Notes: generated from the letters alone by a model not told the origin. Positions 34,155-42,340 are shown, counted from the first letter of the stretch. The stretch: DNA of 64,000 nucleotides from Chloroflexi bacterium UBA6077 (GCA_002436065.1 DIXP01000039.1:1-64000), one strand, 5' to 3'. Made by a program: numbers and translations.

Positions 34155-34610
34155 ATGGCGATGACGGTGGAAGGTGCCATCGATAGGGCGCGATTTCTGT
34201 TCGACCACGAGTACAGTTGAGCCGAGACCTCCTTGCAGGTGCTGCAAGATGTCTTCGGGCTTGAGGGCGAGAGGCTCTGGGCCGCCGCATCCGGCCTGGC
34301 CGGTGGAGTGTCACGCTACCAGACGATCTGCGGTGCATTGCTGGGCGCTACCGTGGGCTTTGGGCTTCAGGAGGGCCGTGCCGGCGGGACGACAAAAGAG
34401 GTTGCCGATCGCGTCCGACCTAGGGTCCGCGGCCTGGTGGAAGGTTTCCGGGAGAGATTTGGCGAGATCGAGTGCGGCAAGTTGATCCCCTTCGACCTGG
34501 ACGGCCCCGGCGGACAAGAGGCATTCAAGGCTAGCGACGCGAAGGATCGACTCTGCCACCAATATGTGCGGTTCGTAGTGGAGACGGTGGCGAGGGAGAA
34601 GTGGCGCTGA
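34155..34610 (+). CDS. C_GCAxxG_C_C family redox protein, probable selenoprotein (Sec22)
   Basis: From ATG 34155, with GGAGGT seven bases upstream, the frame reads MAMTVEGAIDRARFLFDHEY-S, then TGA (34218-34220), then AETSLQVLQDVFGLEGERLW and on without a break to 34610. Family members have a conserved cysteine exactly here (N-C-A-x in the first helix). The other conserved parts follow: TICGALLGATVGFG (GCAxxG), Cys in IECGKL and Cys in DRLCHQYV. A SECIS-like hairpin lies 3' of the TGA. I read U22, giving 151 residues. Function is a thiol/selenol redox or metal-binding role, not established. The gene overlaps queG by ten bases. The alternative is a nonsense mutation with restart at TTG 34233, which has no ribosome site. 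Confidence 0.78.
34224..34255 (+). promoter_or_regulatory. Bacterial SECIS-like hairpin
   Basis: CTTGCA (34232-34237) pairs with TGCAAG (34243-34248) around loop GGTGC. Below a small internal loop, GAGAC (34224-34228) pairs with GTCTT (34251-34255). The loop guanines are 18-19 bases after the TGA. E. coli fdhF, from memory, has a loop GGUCU at about the same distance with a near-identical upper stem. Confidence 0.75.
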
Positions 34611-35728
34611 GCGATAGCATTAAGGAGTGGGCGGAAAGGGCGGGCTTCGACCGAGTGGCCATAGCCTCAACCGAGGCTATGCCGGAGGCCGAGCGGGCCA
34701 CCCTGGAGCGGGTTCGGTCCGGCATGCTGGCTGGCATGGACTGGTTCACCGAGGAACGAGCCCGCACCGGTTGCCGTCCCTCAGAGTTGCTATCAGGCGC
34801 TGCCTCTGTGATTGTACTGGCCAAATGCTACCTGCCCCCCGAAGACCGTCGACTCCTCCCTCCTGAGGAGCCCTATGGGCGGATCGCTCGCTACGCCTGG
34901 GGTGAGGACTACCACGATCTGTTGCCCAGGATGATCGACGAGTTGCTGGAGCGGATAAACAGATCCAGGAGCACCCTCCCCAAGACAAGGGCTCTGGTGG
35001 ATAGCGGCCCCCTGGCCGAGAAGGCCCTGGCCGTCCGCTCTGGAATGGGATGGTACGGCAAGAGCGGCCTCGTGATCACCCCCGATTACGGGTCCTGGGT
35101 CTTTCTGAGCGAGGTGATATCAGATCTCAAGCTGAAGCCGGACAGGTCGGTGCAACGGGATTGCGGCGACTGCCATCGCTGCGTCGACAACTGCCCTACC
35201 GGCGCGCTCGTTTCCCCCTATGTAGTGGATGCCCGCCGCTGCATCTCCTATCTCACGATCGAGCATCGCGGGGCGATTCCCACGGAACTCCGGCAGAGCA
35301 TGGGCAACTGGATCTTTGGCTGTGATGTTTGCCAGGAGGTGTGCCCGCACAACCGCCTGGTTCGGCCGACGGAAGATCCCGTCTTCGCCGCGCGCAAGGG
35401 AGTAGGCCCATATCCCACCTTGCACTCCCTGCTTGCCCTGGACAAGGATGGATTTAAGCGACTATTCGCCCGTAACCCCATCTTGAGGGCCAGGAGAAGG
35501 GGACTCCTCCGTAACGTGGCGGTGGCGCTGGGGAATAGTAGAGATTCCAGCTCGGTACCGGTGCTCGCCGCCGCGCTGAGGGATCCGGAACCCCTCGTGC
35601 GGTCGCACGCTGCCTGGGCCATGGGGCAGATCGGTGGACGTAGGGCCAGGCTGGCTCTGGAGGATAGGCTGACCGGCGAGACCGATGTAGTAGTGGCCCA
35701 GGAGATGATACTGGCGCTGGAGAGATAG
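34601..35728 (+). CDS. queG: Epoxyqueuosine reductase QueG
   Basis: 375 residues from GTG 34601, overlapping the preceding gene by ten bases. It reduces epoxyqueuosine to queuosine in tRNA with cobalamin and two [4Fe-4S] clusters. Visible: RYAWGEDYHDLLP, GWYGKSGLVITPDYGSWVF, cluster motifs DCGDCHRCVDNCPTGAL and CDVCQEVCPHN, and a C-terminal HEAT-type repeat region (LRDPEPLVRSHAAWAMGQIG). All ligands are present. With mnmA upstream, it makes this a small tRNA wobble-base modification group. Confidence 0.95.
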   Translation: MALSDSIKEWAERAGFDRVAIASTEAMPEAERATLERVRSGMLAGMDWFTEERARTGCRPSELLSGAASVIVLAKCYLPPEDRRLLPPEEPYGRIARYAWGEDYHDLLPRMIDELLERINRSRSTLPKTRALVDSGPLAEKALAVRSGMGWYGKSGLVITPDYGSWVFLSEVISDLKLKPDRSVQRDCGDCHRCVDNCPTGALVSPYVVDARRCISYLTIEHRGAIPTELRQSMGNWIFGCDVCQEVCPHNRLVRPTEDPVFAARKGVGPYPTLHSLLALDKDGFKRLFARNPILRARRRGLLRNVAVALGNSRDSSSVPVLAAALRDPEPLVRSHAAWAMGQIGGRRARLALEDRLTGETDVVVAQEMILALER

Positions 35729-35746
35729 AAGGAGGTGCATCACACC

Positions 35747-37114
35747 ATGCCGATGATTGAGACCTTCATCGCGGAGAACGAGGACCGCTTTCTCGAGGAG
35801 TTGAAACAGTTCCTCCGAATCCCCAGCATCGGTGCCCTGCCTCAGCACTCTGAAGACATGGTCCGTTGCGCCCAGTTCGCGGTAGACAGCCTCCTCTCCG
35901 CCGGTATGCACAGGGTCGAGGCGATGCCCACTGGTGGCGCCCCGGTGGTGTACGCCGAATGGCTGGGAGCGCCGGGGGCCCCCACGGTGCTCGTCTACGG
36001 CCATTACGACGTACAGCCCGTCGACCCTCTGGACCTCTGGACAACTCCCCCCTTCGATCCTCAGGTGCGGGATGGCGAGCTATACGCTCGAGGCGCTGCC
36101 GACGACAAGGGCCAGCTGTTCATGCACGTGAAGTCAGCCGAGGCTCACATCCAGGTCAACGGCCGGGTCCCGGTGAACCTCAAGTTTCTGCTGGAGGGCG
36201 AAGAGGAGATCGGTAGCACCCACCTGGATGCCTTCTTGGCCGCCAACCGGGACCTCCTGGCAGCCGACTTCGTGGTTGTGTCGGATACCGGTTGGTTCGA
36301 CCGAGGGGTGCCGTCCCTGTGCTACGGCCTGCGCGGCTTAGCCTACCTCCAGGTGGACCTCAAAGGGGCGAACAGCGACCTTCACTCCGGAAGCTTTGGG
36401 GGTGCGGTGGCCAACCCGACTCAGGTGCTTGCCGGGATGATCGCCGCGCTGAAGGACGAGCGAGGCCACATCACCGTTCCAGGCTTCTACGATCGAGTCC
36501 GCCCACTTGCGCCCGAGGAGCGGCTGCGGTTCGCCTCGCTCCCATTCGACGATGCGCGGTATCGCCGCGACCTTGGCGTCCCCACGCTTTGGGGGGAGGA
36601 GGGCTACACCACCCTGGAACGAACCTGGGCGAGACCCACCCTGGACGTGAACGGCATCTGGGGTGGCTTCACAGGTGAGGGGTCGAAGACTGTGCTGCCT
36701 GCCAGGGCCTCGGCAAAGATCAGTTGCAGGTTGGTCCCTGATCAGGATCCCGACGAGATCCTCGACCTATTAGAGGCGCGACTCCGCGAATTGGTGCCGC
36801 CAACGGTGGCAATGAGTGTCCAACGTCTCGGCGCCGGCAAGCCGGTCATCACGCCGCTGGACCATCCGGCGGTGCAGGCGGCATCCAGGGCGGTTGAAAG
36901 GGCCTTCCAGAAGCCGGTGGCCTTCGTGCGCTCCGGCGGGTCCATCCCGATCGTGGCTTCCTTTCAGGAGCGGCTGGGCATCCCGACGGTGCTTATGGGC
37001 ATGTCGCTGCCGGACGACCATGCTCACGCTCCGGATGAGCGGTTTCCCCTGGAGAATTTCTTTGGGGGGATTCGCGCATCGGCCTACCTCTGGGAGGAGT
37101 TGGCGCGCGGTTAG
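35747..37114 (+). CDS. M20-family metallopeptidase (dipeptidase)
   Basis: 455 residues from ATG 35747, with GGAGG 11 bases upstream; GTG 35735 is inside that site. Dinuclear zinc ligands and catalytic residues follow the family: VLVYGHYDVQPVD, RGAADDKGQL (bridging Asp), LLEGEEEIGS (catalytic Glu and ligand), VVSDTGWFD, and MGMSLPDDHAHAPDERF (last His). The lid domain is inserted between. Members of this branch hydrolyse dipeptides or N-acyl amino acids in the cytoplasm; the substrate is not predictable. The six-base gap after queG may be coincidental operon structure. Confidence 0.9.
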   Translation: MPMIETFIAENEDRFLEELKQFLRIPSIGALPQHSEDMVRCAQFAVDSLLSAGMHRVEAMPTGGAPVVYAEWLGAPGAPTVLVYGHYDVQPVDPLDLWTTPPFDPQVRDGELYARGAADDKGQLFMHVKSAEAHIQVNGRVPVNLKFLLEGEEEIGSTHLDAFLAANRDLLAADFVVVSDTGWFDRGVPSLCYGLRGLAYLQVDLKGANSDLHSGSFGGAVANPTQVLAGMIAALKDERGHITVPGFYDRVRPLAPEERLRFASLPFDDARYRRDLGVPTLWGEEGYTTLERTWARPTLDVNGIWGGFTGEGSKTVLPARASAKISCRLVPDQDPDEILDLLEARLRELVPPTVAMSVQRLGAGKPVITPLDHPAVQAASRAVERAFQKPVAFVRSGGSIPIVASFQERLGIPTVLMGMSLPDDHAHAPDERFPLENFFGGIRASAYLWEELARG

Positions 37115-37226
37115 TGTCGCATTGACGGACGGAAATCGGACAGCAGTGGTGTTCTGCCGAGCTGTCTTCGGCGCCGTGACCTGTGGGTTGATCATCCTTT
37201 CACGCCTTCGACCTGCGGCCCGGATT

Positions 37227-37266
37227 GTGCACCTCCACCGAGGATTATAAACAGGTGGAGGTGCAC
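37227..37266 (+). promoter_or_regulatory. Perfect 13-bp hairpin that buries a ribosome site
   Basis: GTGCACCTCCACC (37227-37239) and GGTGGAGGTGCAC (37254-37266) are exact complements around a 14-base loop, ending one base before ATG 37268. The GGAGG ribosome site is in the right arm. The loop also holds TATAAA, so the dyad could instead be a repressor operator around a -10 box. Confidence 0.7.
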
Positions 37267-37267
37267 G

Positions 37268-37513
37268 ATGGGAAGAGTCCTGGGCATGGTTGTGGGCGTA
37301 TTGCTCCTCTGGCGTGGTTTGCTGGTGGCCACTCGTCCTCGGCTCATCTATCGTCTATGGGAGATGGGTATCAGGCGATACCTGCCGGAGGGTGTCAACC
37401 GGCTGTTCAGCGACTTCTTCCGACTGTCTGACCCGACGATCCGGGTCATCGGCGGGTGGGTGGCCTTCATGGGTGGCTACGTTCTGTGGCTCACCAGTAG
37501 GATGCGGGATTGA
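37268..37513 (+). CDS. Small membrane protein, unrecognised
   Basis: 81 residues: an N-terminal hydrophobic segment (VLGMVVGVLLLWRGLLVA), a basic middle (RPRLIYRLWEMGIRRYLPEG), and a second segment (IRVIGGWVAFMGGYVLWLTS) ending SRMRD. Two membrane helices are likely. No family is recognised. Existence is supported by GGTGGAGG immediately upstream, the start right after a perfect hairpin, and non-random composition. It converges with the NrpR-like gene, leaving ten bases between stops. Confidence 0.6.
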   Translation: MGRVLGMVVGVLLLWRGLLVATRPRLIYRLWEMGIRRYLPEGVNRLFSDFFRLSDPTIRVIGGWVAFMGGYVLWLTSRMRD

Positions 37514-37523
37514 GGGAATAAGC

Positions 37524-38570
37524 TCACTTCAGTGTTACCAGCCTTCCGGCGGGCTGCCGCTGTGCCCTCTCCGCCTCTGGGATTAGCTCTTCCGCATGGG
37601 AGAGGGAAGCGAAGTCCACCAGGCACTCCACGAGGCTGAACTCCATTGGGACGCCCTGTTCATACGATGGCAAGGCGGGATTGATCCCAGCCAGTAGAGC
37701 CATACCGAAGGTGTGGTCTCGAACGGGAATTCCCAGAACAGGCTGCCCCATCTGTCCGATCGCAAGTACACCACCCAGGCCACATCCCTGCAATCTGTGG
37801 AGAAGGTCGCAGACCCCTTCTCTGGCCGGGCCGACGAACTCCCGAATATCTGCTATGGCGAGTCCGTGGCCATGCTCGACAACGCTCGCCACTCTAGTGC
37901 TGCCGTGTTTGATCAGCGTCTCCACAGTGTCCAGGGAGCCGTAGCCATATCGCAATACGTCCACGAAGCGATAGGGTTGCCAGTCGACCATCTCGACAAC
38001 ACCAGCGTAGGTGAGGCGTAATAGGTAACCCTGCCGTATCAAGATGCCGCTCATGGTGGCAGTGCTCACGGTGATGAGTCCAGCCTTCCCGAAGGGTATG
38101 GGAATACCAGCGATCTTCTCGCCGCCGCCGACCAGGCGCATCAGGTCACTGATGCCAACTCCAGATTCGCTTGCTCGCGCCGCCTGTCGCAAGACCTGAG
38201 ACAGGTACTCGGACGGGAATGTGCTGAGAGACCCCACTACATGGCCGGTTCCCGTGAACGGGTCGAAGGTTACCTGCTGAGCCATGGTCTCGTGCCTTGC
38301 CAGCCCTCGACCCAATCGGGCATCCACCCGCGACCGGCGCAACTCGCTCCACCCGCTTTCGGTTAGCACCCTGCCCTTCTTGCCGACACGTAGGGTGAAG
38401 CCTCGTTGATCGAGCATCCGAAGATGGTAGCGAATGGCATCGGCCGTCAGGCTGATGCCGCGGGCATTCAACCGGACGGCCAGAGCCTCCGCACCGATAG
38501 GGCCGTCCGTCTCCGCTACGAGCCTGAGTGTCTCTAGACGAGTGTCGTTTCCGATGGCAGTCTCGCGCAT
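37524..38570 (-). CDS. NrpR-like regulator (winged helix plus DUF128)
   Basis: 348 residues. The N-terminal winged helix (about 10-80) reads RLETLRLVAETDGPIGAEAL, ADAIRYHLRMLDQRGFTLRV and GKKGRVLTESGW. The remaining ~260 residues are one DUF128/NrpR effector domain: GKAGLITVSTATMSGILIRQ, YGSLDTVETLIKHG, GFGMA-like TFGMALLAGINPALPSYEQG and MEFSLVECLVDF. In methanogens NrpR represses nitrogen genes and senses 2-oxoglutarate, usually with two such domains. This bacterial protein has one, and no nitrogen gene is nearby, so its ligand and targets are open. Confidence 0.82.
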   Translation of the reverse strand: MRETAIGNDTRLETLRLVAETDGPIGAEALAVRLNARGISLTADAIRYHLRMLDQRGFTLRVGKKGRVLTESGWSELRRSRVDARLGRGLARHETMAQQVTFDPFTGTGHVVGSLSTFPSEYLSQVLRQAARASESGVGISDLMRLVGGGEKIAGIPIPFGKAGLITVSTATMSGILIRQGYLLRLTYAGVVEMVDWQPYRFVDVLRYGYGSLDTVETLIKHGSTRVASVVEHGHGLAIADIREFVGPAREGVCDLLHRLQGCGLGGVLAIGQMGQPVLGIPVRDHTFGMALLAGINPALPSYEQGVPMEFSLVECLVDFASLSHAEELIPEAERAQRQPAGRLVTLK

Positions 38571-38934
38571 GGCTGGTCACCCGGTTGATAGTAGCCTCCA
38601 CGCTTACCCGCGAGGATGGCCGGTCACGGAGTCTACGACAGCGGCTCATCTCTCTGCAAGCGGACCGACCGGTGCGGGTGTCTCTCACCGATTCCGGGAC
38701 GGCGCTGGTCTCGGCGCCCGGGCGGCACTGCGCCACCAGGCTCTCCCCGGAAAGCCGACGGGCACCCGACCGGTGCGGGTGCTCAATGCGGTTCCCTACG
38801 ACCGGCGCGGTCTCGCAAACCGTGCCGGTCTGGTAGTCTTTCACCCGGTGGGTGCGTCTCAGGGCGCGATTCACTCCTCGCAGCCGCCGGTCAACTGTTG
38901 CTTCTGAACCGGCAATCTGGAAGACGGGAAGCCG
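38571..38934. other. Intergenic region with GACCGGTGCGGGTG repeats
   Basis: About 360 bases with no supported gene. Two copies of GACCGGTGCGGGTG (near 38666 and 38769) and several ACCGGC/GCCGGT half-sites are scattered over 38620-38830. They lie between the start of the NrpR-like gene and the end of the hotdog gene and could be operator repeats or decayed repeats. Confidence 0.4.
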
Positions 38935-39366
38935 TTAGGGTATCAGGCCGCTGGCTGTTCCCACTGCCACCGGCTCGCCGTTCTTGTTCTCGCACCACGC
39001 CTCGAAGGTGATCTTCGTCGGGCTGCCTTCCTCCTTGGATTGCACGCGCACCTTGGAGGTCAGCACGTCGTCGTCGGGGACCGGCTTGATGAACTTCAGG
39101 GTCATCTCGCCGCGCCGGAACCACTCCTCTCCAAAGAGGTTCACCATCAGCTCAGCCATGTATCCCTGGAACTGAGTGGCCGAAGCCGCCACCGATGGGA
39201 GTCCGCAGGTGATGGCGACCTGAGTGTCGGTGTGGAGGTTCTTCTTCGGCCAACCCTCGGCGGCGAACGGGCCGCCCGAGAAGGCCCACAGCCTCTGCCA
39301 TGAGATCCTCTTTGGTTTTCCGGAGAACTCCTGACCCACTGCCGCTTCTTTAGTGATCGTCGACAT
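38935..39366 (-). CDS. MaoC-like hotdog-fold protein
   Basis: 143 residues from ATG 39366, with GGGAGGAG four bases upstream. The layout AVGQEFSGKPKRISWQRLWA, FSGGPF, LHTDTQVAITCGLPSVAASA, TQFQGYMAELMVNLFGE and WFRRGEMTLKFIKPVPDDDV is that of MaoC/FAS1-type hydratases (first strand, central hot-dog helix, then the paired strands). The usual hydratase dyad D-x4-H is represented by LHTD and GLP-type positions only loosely, so enzyme activity is uncertain. It pairs with the next hotdog gene 11 bases upstream; such pairs form heterodimeric acyl-CoA hydratases. Confidence 0.7.
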   Translation of the reverse strand: MSTITKEAAVGQEFSGKPKRISWQRLWAFSGGPFAAEGWPKKNLHTDTQVAITCGLPSVAASATQFQGYMAELMVNLFGEEWFRRGEMTLKFIKPVPDDDVLTSKVRVQSKEEGSPTKITFEAWCENKNGEPVAVGTASGLIP

Positions 39367-39377
39367 CGCTCTCCTCC

Positions 39378-39812
39378 CTACTTGGGTTCCGACCAGACGA
39401 AGGTGCCGATACCCTTCCGTTGAAGGATCTCCTTGCCATCCTCGTCGGTTACCAGGATGTCCATCGTCTGCCAGGGCCTCTCCCTCTTCTCGATCAATTC
39501 GGTGATCTTCCAGGTGACCTTGAGTCTCTTGCCCAGGCTAGCGGGGTTGATGAACCGCGTTTCGTCAGAGGTGTGGATGGAGCCCCAATCGGGGTTGAGG
39601 TAGTAGGATGGACTTCGGGTCCAGTTGCTCATGTTCAGCAGCACGCCTGGATGAACCCATGGCTTCCCTCCGTCACCCTCCTCGATGTACCTGGGATTGA
39701 AGTCCTCTTCGGCGTAGAGGTACTGCTGGTTCAGCTCCGGGGTTACCGAAAACTCGAGAGGCTCCAGCTCCTCTCCCTGTCCCATCAGGTGCAAGCTCCT
39801 CTTTTCGACCAC
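39378..39812 (-). CDS. MaoC-like hotdog-fold protein, partner subunit
   Basis: 144 residues from GTG 39812, selected because AGGAGG (39819-39824) is six bases upstream and a promoter lies behind it; the frame stays open to 40013 without support. The sequence has EPLEFSVTPELNQQYLYAEE, VHPGVLLNMSNWTRSPSYYL, RFINPASLGKRLKVTWKITE and ILVTDEDGKEILQRKGIGTF, which fit the N-terminal FAS1-like/MaoC hotdog pattern. With the downstream gene it may make a two-subunit hydratase acting on a CoA ester. It is divergent from a CoA transferase that could supply that ester. Confidence 0.68.
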   Translation of the reverse strand: MVEKRSLHLMGQGEELEPLEFSVTPELNQQYLYAEEDFNPRYIEEGDGGKPWVHPGVLLNMSNWTRSPSYYLNPDWGSIHTSDETRFINPASLGKRLKVTWKITELIEKRERPWQTMDILVTDEDGKEILQRKGIGTFVWSEPK

Positions 39813-39860
39813 CTCATGCCTCCTTGTCATGAACAGTATGCGGTTCATGGAACCGTCATC

Positions 39861-39890
39861 AGTATATACGCCTGGATCCAAATGAATCAA
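39861..39890 (-). promoter_or_regulatory. Promoter of the hotdog gene pair
   Basis: On the minus strand TTGATT (39885-39890), 18 bases, TATACT (39861-39866). Transcription would begin near 39854, about 40 bases before GTG 39812. Confidence 0.5.
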
Positions 39891-39970
39891 GAGGCTGATC
39901 CAGGCCGAATTTGCCAATTTGTGGGCATCCTCAGGCGGAAAGCCTCTTGACATCGACCTGCTGATCTGCT

Positions 39971-39999
39971 TTGATGATCTCATTAAGACCGTAAATACT
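39971..39999 (+). promoter_or_regulatory. Promoter of the CoA transferase gene
   Basis: TTGATG (39971-39976), 17 bases, AATACT (39994-39999). The perfect palindrome TGACTAGTCA (40003-40012) lies at the expected start point and is a candidate operator. Confidence 0.45.
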
Positions 40000-40045
40000 T
40001 CATGACTAGTCACGCCTCATGACGTGGAAGAGGAGGTTTGTCTTG

Positions 40046-41278
40046 ATGCCGACAGCCTTGCAGGGGGTTACGGTACTCGACCTGACCAGGGTGCTGGCGG
40101 GACCCTACTGCACGATGATGCTGGGCGACATGGGGGCTGAGGTCGTAAAGATCGAGGAGCCGGAGAAGGGCGAGGAGTATAGGGGGATGCATGCCCCCGG
40201 CAGGGAGCAGTTCGAGGATTTCTTCTACCTGCTCAACCGAAACAAGCTGAGCGTCACCGTCAACCTGAAGTCTGAGAAGGGTAGACAGATCATCTGTGAC
40301 CTGGCAGACAAGGCAGACGTGGTGGTGGAGAACTTCAGCCCCGGGGTCGCCAGCCGGTTGGGCATAGACTACGACAGGCTGAGCGCCGTCAACCCCGCGC
40401 TGGTCTACTGCTCCATCTCTGGCTTCGGTCAGTACGGTCCCTACCGTGACCGGAAAGCCTACGACCCTGTCGTTCAGGCTCTTGCCGGCGTAATGAGTGT
40501 GACGGGCTTCCCCTCCGGCCCGCCACTTCGCCCAGGGCTGTTCTTTTCCGACGTGGCCGCCGGCATGGTTGCCGGCTACGCTATTCTGGCGGCACTGCTT
40601 CACAGCCAGCGCACCGGCCAGGGCCAGTATGTGGACGTTGCGATGCTGGACACCCTGGTTGCCATGTGGTCATCTAGCGCTGTGACCTATCTTGCCACGG
40701 GGCTGATGCCTGAGAGGCTGGGCAACGACATCCCGCACCGGTGTCCCGCGGATGCATATATAGGGAAGGACGGCAGATACATCCAACTGCTGGCCAGCAG
40801 CCAGCAGTTGTGGGTCCGATTCTGCGAGCTGCTGGGAGTCCCCGAATTGGGTAACGACCCCCGGTTCGACAGCGAGGAGAAGAGGATCGGCCGGCGCGAA
40901 GAGGTGAATGCCATTGTCGCCGAGCGCATCCGGCAGAAGAGCGCTGAAGAGTGGGAGCGTATCCTGGGTTCCGGGGGGATCCCCTGCGGGCGCGTCAACA
41001 ACGTCGCGGAGATCTTCTCTGATCCCCACGTGACCGCCAGGGAGATGCTGCTGAGGGTGGAGCACCCGGTGGCAGGCTACGTGCCCCAGATCGGCATGCC
41101 CTACAAGCTGAGTGCCACGCCGGCGTCGATCCGGAGACCACCCCCTCTCCTAGGACAGGACACGGAAGCGGTCTTGAAGAGGCTGCTTCAGTATTCACCG
41201 GAGCGGATTGAGGACTTGCTGCGAGAGAAGGTGGTTTCGTGTTGCAGGGAGGTGGTTATCGAAGACAACCTAGCCTGA
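40046..41278 (+). CDS. Family III CoA transferase (CaiB/BaiF/Frc type)
   Basis: 410 residues from ATG 40046 (GAGGAGG about ten bases upstream). It transfers CoA between carboxylic acids. Family marks: LQGVTVLDLTRVLAGPYCTM, MLGDMGAEVVKIEEPEKGEE, NRNKLSVTVNLKSEKGR, DLADKADVVVENFSPGVASR. The catalytic Asp is probably that in QYVDVAMLDTLVAMW. Its neighbours are a divergent hydratase-like pair and a tricarboxylate-type transporter on the same strand. A carboxylate taken up by TctCBA may be activated here; the actual acid is unknown. Confidence 0.9.
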   Translation: MPTALQGVTVLDLTRVLAGPYCTMMLGDMGAEVVKIEEPEKGEEYRGMHAPGREQFEDFFYLLNRNKLSVTVNLKSEKGRQIICDLADKADVVVENFSPGVASRLGIDYDRLSAVNPALVYCSISGFGQYGPYRDRKAYDPVVQALAGVMSVTGFPSGPPLRPGLFFSDVAAGMVAGYAILAALLHSQRTGQGQYVDVAMLDTLVAMWSSSAVTYLATGLMPERLGNDIPHRCPADAYIGKDGRYIQLLASSQQLWVRFCELLGVPELGNDPRFDSEEKRIGRREEVNAIVAERIRQKSAEEWERILGSGGIPCGRVNNVAEIFSDPHVTAREMLLRVEHPVAGYVPQIGMPYKLSATPASIRRPPPLLGQDTEAVLKRLLQYSPERIEDLLREKVVSCCREVVIEDNLA

Positions 41279-41362
41279 GCCCTAGCCATAGGTCGCCACT
41301 AGGCCAAATCGTTTCGACAGTAGGGCCCGTCCAGGGCAATTACTCCAAGAGAGGTGAGACTC

Positions 41363-42340
41363 ATGATGAGGCGCCTGGGCCCGTTTTACATCGCTCTGAT
41401 GGCCGCTTCGCTCTTGGCCGGCTGCGGGATTCTGGACAGATCAGCCTCATTCCCATCGAGGCCCATCACCGGAGTCTCGGCCTACGAAGCGGGTGCGTTC
41501 ACCGACACCCTTGTTCGACCGGCTTGGGAGATCATGGGAAAAGAGCTGGGGCAACCGATCATGGTGGTAAACAAGCCTGGGGCCGGCGGCACAGTTGGTC
41601 TGCGAGACGTTGCCGAGTCCAAGCCCGATGGCTACACGATCGGAGTCTGCGCCGCTCTCGCCTATGCCAAGCAGCTGGGCCAAATCAACATCAATCATCG
41701 TGACCTGGACGTGATCGGAGTCGTCGCGGCCGCACCCCCGGGCCTCTGGGTCCGCGCCGACAGTCCCTGGAAGACTACCAAGGACCTGGTTGAGGCTGCC
41801 AAGGCCAAGCCTGGTCAGATCACCCTGTCTACCAGCTCCGCTCCGGGCCATTTCTGGCTTGTGGTCAAGATGTTCGAGAAGCAGGCCGGAATCACCTTCA
41901 ATATCGTCCAGGCCACCGGTGGGGGGGCCATGGCCACACAACAGTTGGCCGGTGAGCAGGTGGAGTCTGGAGTGTTCGGGTTCGTCGAGTCGCAATCCAT
42001 GTATCAGGCAGGCAAGATCCGTCCCCTGGCGGTTTTTGGTGCCAATCGATTGCCGGATCCTTACAAGGACATTCCCACGGCCCTGGAGCAGGGCTATTCG
42101 ATTAAGGATGAGGGGAATGTGCTTGTCCCCATGGTGGGGCCCAAGGGAATGCCCAAGGAGGCCCTCGACAAGCTCCGGGCTTCAATGTTGAAGGCTTCTG
42201 GCAGCCAGGAGTATCTGAATGCCGTGGGCAAGTACGGGGCAAGCCCCGCCAAGCTAGCTGGCGACGAGGCCATGGCATACCTGGACCAGATGGCCAAAAC
42301 CTTCGAGCCTCTGATCGAGGGCCTTGGGCTGAAGAAGTAG
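41363..42340 (+). CDS. tctC: TctC-type solute-binding lipoprotein
   Basis: 325 residues. The signal peptide ends in lipobox LLAGC (Cys around residue 21), so the protein is a lipoprotein. The Bug/TctC fold is recognised from IMVVNKPGAGGTVGLRDVAE, SKPDGYTIGV and YIPTA-like KDIPTALEQGY, plus the long C-terminal helix region. It binds a carboxylate outside the membrane and delivers it to TctAB. I chose ATG 41363; the GTG at 41354 lies within the weak AAGAGAGGTG ribosome site. 84 bases separate it from the CoA transferase. Confidence 0.9.
   Translation: MMRRLGPFYIALMAASLLAGCGILDRSASFPSRPITGVSAYEAGAFTDTLVRPAWEIMGKELGQPIMVVNKPGAGGTVGLRDVAESKPDGYTIGVCAALAYAKQLGQININHRDLDVIGVVAAAPPGLWVRADSPWKTTKDLVEAAKAKPGQITLSTSSAPGHFWLVVKMFEKQAGITFNIVQATGGGAMATQQLAGEQVESGVFGFVESQSMYQAGKIRPLAVFGANRLPDPYKDIPTALEQGYSIKDEGNVLVPMVGPKGMPKEALDKLRASMLKASGSQEYLNAVGKYGASPAKLAGDEAMAYLDQMAKTFEPLIEGLGLKK

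Noticed and set aside
34233..34610. Start at TTG 34233 for the C_GCAxxG_C_C protein
   Set aside because: No ribosome site, it would remove the first conserved helix and its Cys/Sec position, and a good site and start exist at 34155 in the same frame.
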